DNA of 34,316 nucleotides. Source: Thermoleophilia bacterium (GTDB lineage: Bacteria; Actinomycetota; Thermoleophilia; Solirubrobacterales; 70-9). Below, in pieces: positions 11,325 to 17,649 of this stretch; positions within the stretch are counted from its first letter, which is position 1, and every line of letters starts with the position of its first letter. The stretch lies in NCBI GenBank assembly GCA_016649905.1, contig JAENWU010000015.1, forward strand, positions 1-34,316. Reading direction: 5' to 3'. The notes beneath the pieces were generated by a model. That model was not told the origin of the DNA and did not search any database. It saw only the letters and a list, made by a program, of their open reading frames with translations. The position numbers and the translations under genes were made by a program.

Positions 11325-11502
11325 GACTTCCCAGAAGGTCCGTCAGGGCCGCAAACCGAAGTTCCAGTCCCGCGGCTACAACCGCTGCCGGCGCTGCGGT
11401 CGCCCGCGCGCCTACTACCGCAAGTTCGGCCTCTGCCGGATCTGCCTGCGCAACGCCGCCCACGAGGGGTACATCCCCGGCATGACGAAGTCGAGCTGGT
11501 AG
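11317..11502 (+). CDS. rpsN: 30S ribosomal protein uS14, zinc-binding type (S14 type Z)
   Basis: uS14 is a 30S head protein. The short 61-residue form carries two CxxC pairs (C24/C27 and C40/C43) that bind zinc, the type common in Actinobacteria and Firmicutes. The ATG at 11317 has AAAGG just upstream and overlaps the end of rplE by 8 nt. An in-frame ATG at 11290 would add nine residues with no family match. Confidence 0.97.
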   Translation: MAKTSQKVRQGRKPKFQSRGYNRCRRCGRPRAYYRKFGLCRICLRNAAHEGYIPGMTKSSW

Positions 11503-11506
11503 GACC

Positions 11507-11902
11507 ATGCAGACCGATCCGATCGCCGATTACCTGACCCGCATCCGCAACGCGATTCGCGCTGGCCACGACGAGGTGGAGATTCCCCTCTCGGGCCTGA
11601 AGATGGAGATGTCGCGGATCCTCAAGGAGCAGGGCTACATCACCGACTTCCACCGCAAGCCCGCCCCCGTGGGCGAGGCGATCAACGTGCGCCTCAAGTA
11701 CACCGAGGACCGCCGTCCTGTCATCCTTGGCATCGAAAGGGTCTCCCGCCCCGGCCGCCGCCGCTACGTCGATCACAAAAACGTGCCGCGCGTCCAGGGA
11801 GGAACCGGGACCGCGATCGTCAGCACCTCCACCGGCGTTATGACCGGCCACGAAGCCCGCGCCAAGGGCGTCGGTGGCGAGGTCGTCGCCTACGTCTGGT
11901 GA
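11507..11902 (+). CDS. rpsH: 30S ribosomal protein uS8 (S8)
   Basis: uS8 binds helix 21 of 16S rRNA. In E. coli it is the repressor of the spc operon, which is not testable here. The 131 residues include [13 protein letters not shown] at the N terminus and the C-terminal signature [20 protein letters not shown]. It lies 4 nt after rpsN and 4 nt before rplF. Confidence 0.98.
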   Translation: MQTDPIADYLTRIRNAIRAGHDEVEIPLSGLKMEMSRILKEQGYITDFHRKPAPVGEAINVRLKYTEDRRPVILGIERVSRPGRRRYVDHKNVPRVQGGTGTAIVSTSTGVMTGHEARAKGVGGEVVAYVW

Positions 11903-11906
11903 ACCA

Positions 11907-12440
11907 ATGAGCCGAATCGGAAGAAAACCCGTCCCCGTTCCCGAGGCCGTCACGGTCGAGATTGCCCCTGGCAACGTCGCCGTCAAGGGCCCCAAGGGCG
12001 AGCTCAGCCAGACCCTCTCCCGGGACATGGCGATCGAGCAGGCCGACGGCGTCGTCACCGTCGCCCGTCCGACCGACCGCGGCGACCATCGCGCTTTGCA
12101 TGGCCTCACTCGCAGCCTGATCGCGAACATGGTCGAGGGAGTCACCGACGGCTTCGAGAAGCGGCTGGAGATCCAGGGCGTCGGTTACCGCGCCGCCCTC
12201 AAAGGCAGGGACCTCGAGCTCGCCCTCGGCTACTCGCACCCGGTTTCGATCGATGCCCCCGATGGCATCGAGTTCGAGGTCCCGCAGCCGACCGAAGTGA
12301 TCGTGCGCGGGATCGACAAGCAGCTGGTCGGCCAGGTCGCCGCCGACATCCGCAAGCGCCGCAAGCCGGAGCCCTACAAGGGCAAGGGCATCCGCTACAA
12401 AGGCGAGCAAGTGCTGCGCAAGGTGGGTAAGCGCGCATGA
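11907..12440 (+). CDS. rplF: 50S ribosomal protein uL6 (L6)
   Basis: uL6 lies near the factor-binding site of the 50S subunit. The ATG at 11907 gives 177 residues, starting with the standard [12 protein letters not shown]. The signature [15 protein letters not shown] is near the C terminus. An upstream in-frame ATG at 11874 lies inside rpsH and adds unrelated residues. It overlaps rplR by 4 nt. Confidence 0.97.
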   Translation: MSRIGRKPVPVPEAVTVEIAPGNVAVKGPKGELSQTLSRDMAIEQADGVVTVARPTDRGDHRALHGLTRSLIANMVEGVTDGFEKRLEIQGVGYRAALKGRDLELALGYSHPVSIDAPDGIEFEVPQPTEVIVRGIDKQLVGQVAADIRKRRKPEPYKGKGIRYKGEQVLRKVGKRA

Positions 12441-12790
12441 CCCTCATCACCAAGCGCCAGGGCCGGCTGCGCCGTCGCCGCCGGGTTCGCGCCCGGATCA
12501 GCGGCACCGCCGAGCGCCCGCGCCTCTCCGTCTACCGCTCCAACCGCGGCGTCTTCGCCCAGCTCATCGACGACACCAAGGGCCACACCCTGGCTGCCGT
12601 CAACTGGATCGAGCCCGACCTTCGCAAACTCACCGCTTCCGAGCAGGCCAAGAAGGCCGGCGAACTCCTCGCCGAGCGCGGCAAGGCCGCTGGCGTCGAA
12701 ACCTGCGTCTTCGATCGCGGTGGCTACCAGTACCACGGTCGCGTCAAGGCGCTGGCCGATGGTGCGCGCGAGGGAGGGTTGGCCTTCTGA
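12437..12790 (+). CDS. rplR: 50S ribosomal protein uL18 (L18)
   Basis: uL18 binds 5S rRNA next to uL5. The 117 residues have an arginine-rich N terminus, [20 protein letters not shown], and the C-terminal [24 protein letters not shown], all typical. It overlaps rplF by 4 nt. Its stop codon is joined (TGATG) to a 12-codon micro-ORF that leads into rpsE. Confidence 0.97.
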   Translation: MTLITKRQGRLRRRRRVRARISGTAERPRLSVYRSNRGVFAQLIDDTKGHTLAAVNWIEPDLRKLTASEQAKKAGELLAERGKAAGVETCVFDRGGYQYHGRVKALADGAREGGLAF

Positions 12791-12828
12791 TGGCCGGCTA
12801 TTCCGCTACGGTGGGCCGCTGCTTATGA
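12790..12828 (+). CDS. Putative 12-codon coupling micro-ORF between rplR and rpsE
   Basis: An ATG overlapping the rplR stop by one base (TGATG) opens a frame encoding [12 protein letters not shown]. It ends in a TGA that overlaps the rpsE ATG (ATGA at 12825-12828). The frame exactly bridges the 34-nt gap with the two overlap types used throughout this operon. A GGAGG at 12773-12777 lies 12 nt upstream. The last sense codon is TTA, rare in such GC-rich sequence. The product need not have a function; the likely role is to carry ribosomes from rplR to rpsE. Coincidence is possible. Confidence 0.4.
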   Translation: MAGYSATVGRCL

Positions 12829-13607
12829 AGGGAATGGATACCAAGAACGTTGAGACGGTCAGCCCCCGCGGGCTCGACCTGCAGGAGCGCGTGATCGAGA
12901 TCAACCGCGTCGCCAAGGTTGTCAAGGGCGGCCGGCGCTTCTCCTTCACCGCCCTGGTCGCCGTCGGTGACGAAGAGGGAGTCGTCGGGATCGGCTACGG
13001 CAAGGCCCGCGAGGTCCCGCTGGCGATTCAGAAGGGCGTCGAGGACGCCCGTAAGAACATGATCCGCGTGCCCAAATACGGGCAGACGATCACCCACCGG
13101 ATCATCGGCCGCTTCGGCGCCGGGCACGTCGTCCTGCGCCCGGCCAGCCCCGGTACCGGCGTCATCGCCGGCGGCGGCGTTCGCGCCGTGCTCGAGCTCG
13201 GCGGCGTTCGCGACGTCCTCACCAAGAGCATCGGCACCCAGAACCCGATCAACCTCGTCAAGGCGACGATGGACGGCTTGATTCGTCTGCGGCGGCCTGA
13301 GGAGGTGGCTGAGCTGAGGGGCCTGACGGTCAAGCAGGTGCTCGGGCTCGACCTGAACGTGACTTCGACCAACGGCGAGCATCTCGCCGCGGCTCCGGCC
13401 GCCGACGATGCCGCGCCAGCCGAGGAGACTCCCGCCGCGGAGGAGCCGGCTGCGGAGACCGAGGCTGCTGCGGTCGAGTCGCCCGCCGCGAGCGACGCGG
13501 AGGTCGTCGAGCAGGCGCCGAGCGCAGAGAACCCCGTGCCCGACGCTCCCGCCGACGACGCTCCCACCGCCGAGGAGGCTCCGGCCACGGAGGAGGCGCA
13601 GTCGTGA
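12825..13607 (+). CDS. rpsE: 30S ribosomal protein uS5 (S5) with acidic C-terminal extension
   Basis: uS5 shapes the mRNA entry channel and affects decoding accuracy. The core shows [21 protein letters not shown] (split about 19-39), [11 protein letters not shown] (56-66), and a C-terminal domain ending near 183. A tail of about 77 residues (184-260), rich in Ala, Glu and Pro, follows and brings the length to 260 instead of about 165-200. The start is the ATG at 12825 or, less likely, the ATG at 12834. Neither has a well-spaced ribosome binding site, which supports re-initiation from the preceding micro-ORF. It overlaps rpmD by 4 nt (GTGA). Confidence 0.95.
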   Translation: MKGMDTKNVETVSPRGLDLQERVIEINRVAKVVKGGRRFSFTALVAVGDEEGVVGIGYGKAREVPLAIQKGVEDARKNMIRVPKYGQTITHRIIGRFGAGHVVLRPASPGTGVIAGGGVRAVLELGGVRDVLTKSIGTQNPINLVKATMDGLIRLRRPEEVAELRGLTVKQVLGLDLNVTSTNGEHLAAAPAADDAAPAEETPAAEEPAAETEAAAVESPAASDAEVVEQAPSAENPVPDAPADDAPTAEEAPATEEAQS

Positions 13608-13777
13608 GCGGGGTGACGATTTCGCAGGTGAGGTCCAAGAACGGGACCGATCCGAAGCAGAAAGCAACTTTGAAGGCCCTGGGCCTCGGCCGCATCGGCA
13701 AATCCGTCGAGCGCGTGGACTCGCCGCAGCTGCAGGGCCAGCTGAAGATCGTCTCCCACCTGGTGGAGGTCTCCTGA
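13604..13777 (+). CDS. rpmD: 50S ribosomal protein uL30 (L30)
   Basis: This 57-residue protein starts at a GTG overlapping the rpsE stop and has the small uL30 fold signature. [11 protein letters not shown] comes first, then the basic [19 protein letters not shown] helix and a C-terminal [10 protein letters not shown] strand. Its stop overlaps the rplO ATG by 1 nt. Position between rpsE and rplO is the conserved one. Confidence 0.95.
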   Translation: MSGVTISQVRSKNGTDPKQKATLKALGLGRIGKSVERVDSPQLQGQLKIVSHLVEVS

Positions 13778-14274
13778 TGGCTGAGACGCCGCGCTCGGAG
13801 GAGATCGGTCTCCACAACCTGAAGCCGAAGCCCGGCTCGCGCCGTCCGCGCAAGCGGATCGGCCGCGGCGAGGGCAGCGGTCTCGGCAAGACCTCGGGGC
13901 GCGGCCACAAGGGTGCCGGCTCCCGCGCGGGAGCTAAGCGCAAGGCTGGCTACGAGGGCGGGCAGAACCCGATCCACATGCGGATGCGAAAGCTCCGCGG
14001 CCCGCACATGAAGAAGTCGATGCCCTTTGAGAACTTCCGCACCAAGACGCAGCCCGTCAACCTCTCCGACCTCGAGGAGCGCTTCGACGCCGGTGCCGAA
14101 GTAACCCCGGCTGCGCTCAAGGAGAAGGGGCTGGCCAAGCGCTCGGATCCGGTCAAGATCCTCGCCCGCGGCGAGATCGCCAAGAAGCTGGACGTCCACG
14201 CGCACGCCTTCAGTACGGCCGCCAAAGAGAAGATCGAGGCTGCCGGCGGTACCTGTCACACTCTGGAGCCGTAA
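13777..14274 (+). CDS. rplO: 50S ribosomal protein uL15 (L15)
   Basis: uL15 is a late-assembly 50S protein. The ATG at 13777 gives 165 residues. The basic glycine-rich N-terminal part (KRIGRGEGSGLGKTSGRGHKG, split about 27-48) is followed by the globular C-terminal domain. It overlaps rpmD and secY by 1 nt each. Confidence 0.97.
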   Translation: MAETPRSEEIGLHNLKPKPGSRRPRKRIGRGEGSGLGKTSGRGHKGAGSRAGAKRKAGYEGGQNPIHMRMRKLRGPHMKKSMPFENFRTKTQPVNLSDLEERFDAGAEVTPAALKEKGLAKRSDPVKILARGEIAKKLDVHAHAFSTAAKEKIEAAGGTCHTLEP

Positions 14275-15545
14275 TGCTCAGAACTATTCTCAACGCGTTC
14301 AGCGTTGCGGACATCCGCAAGAAGCTCGCCTTCACCGCGGCGATCCTGGCGCTGTACCGCCTCGGCGCCTACATCCCGGCGCCGGGCGTCGACGTCGCGG
14401 CCGTGAAGGAAATCGAGAACAACTTCACCGGCTCGGGGATCCTCAGCTTCCTCAACACCTTCTCGGGCGGCAGCCTCTCGCGACTATCGCTCTTCGCGCT
14501 GGGGATCATGCCCTACATCACCGCCTCGATCATCCTGCAGTTGCTGACGGTGGTCGTGCCCTCGCTCGAGCGCCTGCAGAAAGAGGGTGAGGTCGGCCAG
14601 CAGAAGATCACCCAGTACACGCGCTACCTCACCGTCGGCCTCGCCTTTGTGCAGTCGCTCGGCTACGTCTTCCTCTTCCGCTCCTTCGGCGAAGAATCGG
14701 GCACCAGCGTCGTCGGCACGCTCACCTTCCCCAAGGTCTTCCTGATCGTGATCGCCCTCACCGCCGGCTGCACCCTGTTGATGTGGATGGGCGAGCTGAT
14801 CACCCAGCGCGGGATCGGCAACGGCATCTCGCTGATGATCTTCGCCTCGATCGTCTCCTCGCTGCCCAGCGGGCTCAGCAAGTGGTGGAACAGCCCCGAC
14901 CAGGTCTTCATCGTGATGATGCCCTTCATCGCCCTGGCCGTGATCGTCGCGATCGTCTTCGTCCAGGAGGGGCAGCGGCGGATCCCGGTTCAGTACGCCA
15001 AACGGGTCGTCGGGCGCAAAATGACCTCGGGCGGCTCGACCTACCTGCCGCTGCGGGTGAACATGGCCGGCGTCATCCCGGTCATCTTCGCCGCCTCGAT
15101 CATGGCCTTCCCGCCGACGATCGGGCAGCTCCTCAACACCCCGGCCGCGCTTGATTTCGCCGCCTTCTTCGAACCCAACGGCTGGGCCTACGTGGTCGGC
15201 GAGGTCTTCTTCATCATTATCTTCACCTACTTCTATACGGCTGTGACCTTCAACCCGGTCGACCAGGCCGACAACCTGAAGAAATACGGCGGCTTCATCC
15301 CGGGCGTGCGTCCGGGGCGGCCGACCGCCGAGTACCTGGACCGCATCCTCTCGCGGCTGACCTTCCCGGGAGCGCTCTATCTGGGGGCGGTCGCGGCGCT
15401 GCCGACGATCCTGATCAGCCAGACGTCGGCCAACTTCTACTTCGGCGGCACCTCGATCCTGATCGTGATCGGCGTGGCTTTGGATACGGTCAAGCAGTTG
15501 GAGGCGCAGCTGATGATGCGCAATTACGAGGGGTTTTTGAAATAG
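14274..15545 (+). CDS. secY: Protein translocase subunit SecY
   Basis: SecY is the channel-forming subunit of the SecYEG translocon in the cytoplasmic membrane. The 423 residues contain about ten hydrophobic segments. RLGAYIPAPGVD after TM1, the plug region, GIMPYITASIILQLL (TM2), GIGNGISLMIFA (TM4-5) and the cytoplasmic loop with PGVRPGRPTAEYL are all recognisable. It ends the tightly coupled spc cluster. The next gene starts 146 bp later, beyond a structured repeat. Confidence 0.98.
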   Translation: MLRTILNAFSVADIRKKLAFTAAILALYRLGAYIPAPGVDVAAVKEIENNFTGSGILSFLNTFSGGSLSRLSLFALGIMPYITASIILQLLTVVVPSLERLQKEGEVGQQKITQYTRYLTVGLAFVQSLGYVFLFRSFGEESGTSVVGTLTFPKVFLIVIALTAGCTLLMWMGELITQRGIGNGISLMIFASIVSSLPSGLSKWWNSPDQVFIVMMPFIALAVIVAIVFVQEGQRRIPVQYAKRVVGRKMTSGGSTYLPLRVNMAGVIPVIFAASIMAFPPTIGQLLNTPAALDFAAFFEPNGWAYVVGEVFFIIIFTYFYTAVTFNPVDQADNLKKYGGFIPGVRPGRPTAEYLDRILSRLTFPGALYLGAVAALPTILISQTSANFYFGGTSILIVIGVALDTVKQLEAQLMMRNYEGFLK

Positions 15546-15548
15546 CTT

Positions 15549-15669
15549 GAGGGCGCTGCAAACCGGCGCATCTCGCGGTCCTCAGTCGCTCGGATCGGGT
15601 CACGCACTAGAGTGCGCTCCCCTCACCTCGCTCCCTGCGTCCCACGACCTACTTGGTTTTCGCGCCCTC
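15549..15669 (+). repeat. Structured repeat family 2, copy 2 (secY-adk gap)
   Basis: The terminal arms GAGGGCGC (15549-15556) and GCGCCCTC (15662-15669) are perfect complements. Inside them AAACC (15560-15564) pairs with GGTTT (15655-15659), with the same TGC/TC internal loop as the copy at 8381-8488. Shared blocks in order are GCTGCAAACCGGC, GTCCTC, CTGCGTCC and CTTGGTTTTCGC. The middle has a different hairpin (CGCAC-TAGA-GTGCG, 15603-15616... stem arms 15603-15607 and 15612-15616). The arms differ from copy 1 but keep complementarity. It starts 4 nt after the secY stop and could end or process the spc transcript. Confidence 0.75.
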
Positions 15670-15679
15670 CGGTTAGAAA

Positions 15680-15685
15680 TAGACT
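15680..15685 (+). promoter_or_regulatory. Candidate -10 box for adk (leaderless)
   Basis: TAGACT lies 6 nt before the adk ATG at 15692, the spacing expected if transcription starts at or next to the start codon. No ribosome binding site precedes adk. No clear -35 is visible. Confidence 0.35.
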
Positions 15686-15691
15686 TCCTCA

Positions 15692-16372
15692 ATGGCTGAG
15701 CTCAACCTCGTACTTCTAGGCCCGCCCGGCTCCGGCAAGGGCACGCAGGGCGAGCGGCTCAACGAAGATTTGCGGTTGCCCTACTACGCGACCGGGGACA
15801 TCCTCCGCGCTGCCGTCCGGGACAAGACCGAGCTTGGCCGCACGGCGAAGGGCTATATGGACGCGGGGGACCTGGTGCCCGACGAGGTGATCGTCGGCGT
15901 GATCGTCGAGGCGCTCGACTCCGATGCCGCCCGCGACGGCTTCATCCTCGACGGCTTCCCGCGGACCACACCGCAGGCCGAGGCGCTCGACGCCAAGCTC
16001 GACGAGCTGGGGCGGAGGGTCACCGCGGTGCTGTTGATCGACGTCACCGACGACGAGGTCGTGCGCCGGATCGGCGGCCGCCGCACCTGCGCCGAGAACG
16101 GCCACGTCTTCCACGTCGACTTCAACCCGCCCAAGCGGGAGGGCGCCTGCGACATCGACGGCAGCGAGCTGATCACCCGCGACGACGACAACCCGGCGAC
16201 GATCCGCAACCGTCTCAACCAGTACCACGAGAAGACCGAGCCGCTGGTCGACTACTACGACCAGCGCAGCGTCCTGCGCCGAATCGACGGCGAGAAAGAC
16301 CCCGACGAGGTCGCCGAGGAGATCCGTCGCACCCTGGCGACGATGCGCCTGGAGCAGGACGAGGCGGTCTAG
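15692..16372 (+). CDS. adk: Adenylate kinase
   Basis: Adenylate kinase interconverts ATP, AMP and ADP in the cytosol. The 226-residue protein has the P-loop GPPGSGKGT (10-18), the AMP-binding YATGDILRAA (32-41) and DGFPRTTPQA (87-96). The LID domain (about 127-165) is the long, zinc-type form. However, its four-ligand site is degenerate: C133-x2-N136 and C153-x2-D156 replace the usual C-x2-C and C-x2-C/D pairs, so zinc may be lost or ligated differently. The gene follows secY as in most Actinobacteria but after a 146-bp gap. map starts 1 nt after its stop. Confidence 0.97.
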   Translation: MAELNLVLLGPPGSGKGTQGERLNEDLRLPYYATGDILRAAVRDKTELGRTAKGYMDAGDLVPDEVIVGVIVEALDSDAARDGFILDGFPRTTPQAEALDAKLDELGRRVTAVLLIDVTDDEVVRRIGGRRTCAENGHVFHVDFNPPKREGACDIDGSELITRDDDNPATIRNRLNQYHEKTEPLVDYYDQRSVLRRIDGEKDPDEVAEEIRRTLATMRLEQDEAV

Positions 16373-16373
16373 C

Positions 16374-17141
16374 GTGTACCGGATGATCATCCGCAAGACG
16401 CCCGAGCAGATCGACCTGATGGCCGCCTCCGGCGAGATCCTCGTCCGCTGCCTGAAGATGGTGACCGCCAAGGCGCGCGCCGGCGTCACCACCGAGGAGC
16501 TCGACGCCGCCGCCGAGAAGTTCATCCGCTCCCAGGACGCGGTGCCGGCCTTCAAGGGCTACCGCGGTTTCCCGGGCTCGATCTGCGCCTCGCCCAACTC
16601 GATGGTGGTGCACGGGATCCCCGGCCCCTACGAGTTGCAGCGCGGCGACATCCTCTCGATCGACGTCGGCGTGATCAAGGACGGCTGGGTCTCCGACGCG
16701 GCGATGACGATCCCGATCGGCCCGATCGACCGCGGCGCCCGCCAGCTGCTCGACGTCACCAAGGCCTCACTCTTCGCCGGCGTCGCGCAGATGCAGGTCG
16801 GCAACCACCTCGGCGACGTTTCCGCGGCGATCCAGCACTCGGTCGAGGCCGAGGGCCTCTCGATCATCCGCACCCTGGTCGGTCACGGGGTCGGGCGCGA
16901 GATGCACGAGGAGCCGCAGGTCCCGAACTTCGGCGAGCCGGGCAAAGGCCCGGAGCTCGAGGAGGGGATGGTGCTGGCGATCGAGCCGATGGTCAATGCC
17001 CGCGGGCCGTTGGTGCGGATGGGGGACGACGGTTGGTCGGTCTACTCCGAGGACGACTCGCTCGCGGCGCACTTCGAGTTCACGGTGGCTGTGACGGCTG
17101 ACGGGCCGCGGATTCTCACGCCCTGGCACGAAGAGAGCTAG
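16374..17141 (+). CDS. map: Methionine aminopeptidase, type I
   Basis: This enzyme removes the initiator methionine from nascent proteins. The 255 residues contain all five metal ligands, D97, D108, H171, E204 and E235, plus the substrate-side histidines H80 and H178. With the GTG start at 16374 these numbers coincide almost exactly with the E. coli enzyme, which supports that start over the ATG at 16383. It is coupled to adk with a 1-nt gap. infA, the expected next gene, is absent. A 4.4 kb segment follows before rpmJ. Confidence 0.96.
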   Translation: MYRMIIRKTPEQIDLMAASGEILVRCLKMVTAKARAGVTTEELDAAAEKFIRSQDAVPAFKGYRGFPGSICASPNSMVVHGIPGPYELQRGDILSIDVGVIKDGWVSDAAMTIPIGPIDRGARQLLDVTKASLFAGVAQMQVGNHLGDVSAAIQHSVEAEGLSIIRTLVGHGVGREMHEEPQVPNFGEPGKGPELEEGMVLAIEPMVNARGPLVRMGDDGWSVYSEDDSLAAHFEFTVAVTADGPRILTPWHEES

Positions 17142-17164
17142 CTCTCGCCGACCTCGGGCCGGTA

Positions 17165-17282
17165 GGGAGGGTGGGGCATCCTCCTACCTTCGCTGGATTT
17201 TTCGCCCGAACCCTCGCCAGCTCCCAAGGAACGGGCAAGCGAAAAATTAACGCCGCTCGTACGGAGGATGCCCCACCCTCCC
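17165..17282 (+). repeat. Long inverted-repeat element, family 1, copy 1 (forward)
   Basis: This 118-bp element has perfect 20-bp arms, GGGAGGGTGGGGCATCCTCC (17165-17184) and its complement (17263-17282). The interior carries the family core: CTGGATTTTTCGCCC near 17193-17207, and GCGAAAAATTAACGCCGC near 17239-17256. ATTTTTCGC and GCGAAAAAT themselves pair, so the whole element folds into one long interrupted hairpin. The same core, reversed, is found at 17442-17559. No frame here looks coding. It lies 23 bp after map. Confidence 0.85.
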
Positions 17283-17342
17283 TCCACGATCCGGGATCGG
17301 CTCGGAGCTGAGCAGATTCGCCCCGGGGCACTTCCAGGCTTC

Positions 17343-17394
17343 GTGAGGTCGCAGCTCTTCTCGCTATCCGGTCGAAAGTGCGACCTCACTTTCG
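17343..17394. other. Mutually exclusive hairpins in the spacer between family 1 copies 1 and 2
   Basis: GTGAGGTCGCA (17343-17353) is perfectly complementary to TGCGACCTCAC (17379-17389). An alternative smaller hairpin pairs CGAAAGT (17373-17379) with ACTTTCG (17388-17394) and uses some of the same bases. The two cannot form together. The 159-bp spacer (17283-17441) otherwise contains nothing I recognise. Confidence 0.5.
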
Positions 17395-17441
17395 AGATGG
17401 GCGGACCTTGTGGGCTGGTGGATCTTCGGGCGGCTTGATGG

Positions 17442-17559
17442 GAGGGGTTGGGGTGCCCGTCGTACGAGCGGCGTCAATTTTTCGCTTGCCTGTTCTTGAG
17501 AGTTTGTGTAGCTCCCGGGCGAAAAATCCAGCGAAGGTAGACGGGTACCCCAACCCCTC
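17442..17559 (-). repeat. Long inverted-repeat element, family 1, copy 2 (reverse)
   Basis: The 118-bp element is bounded by GAGGGGTTGGGGTGCCCGTC (17442-17461) and GACGGGTACCCCAACCCCTC (17540-17559). These are complementary except for one position that would be a G-U wobble in RNA. Read on the reverse strand the interior matches copy 1 closely, from CTACCTTCGCTGGATTTTTC to GACGCCGCTCGTACG. Its length is identical to copy 1. It ends 90 bp before the acylase start. Confidence 0.85.
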
Positions 17560-17649
17560 ACGCCAACCCCTCCGAACCAGATTCCCGGCTGCCCGGCCAG
17601 TCCAATCGGCTAGTGTCTTCCGCAAGCGGCGGGGGCGCCGCTTAAGGGA

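Noticed and set aside
17156-17176. G-quadruplex motif (four runs of three or more G with loops 6, 1 and 1) at the edge of family 1 copy 1
   Set aside because: It fits the canonical pattern, but copies 3 and 4 lack enough G-runs, so it is not a shared property of the element; the long hairpin is the better explanation.
17165-17559. CRISPR-like interpretation of the repeats
   Set aside because: There are only two copies per site, in inverted orientation, with long arms and no spacer periodicity.
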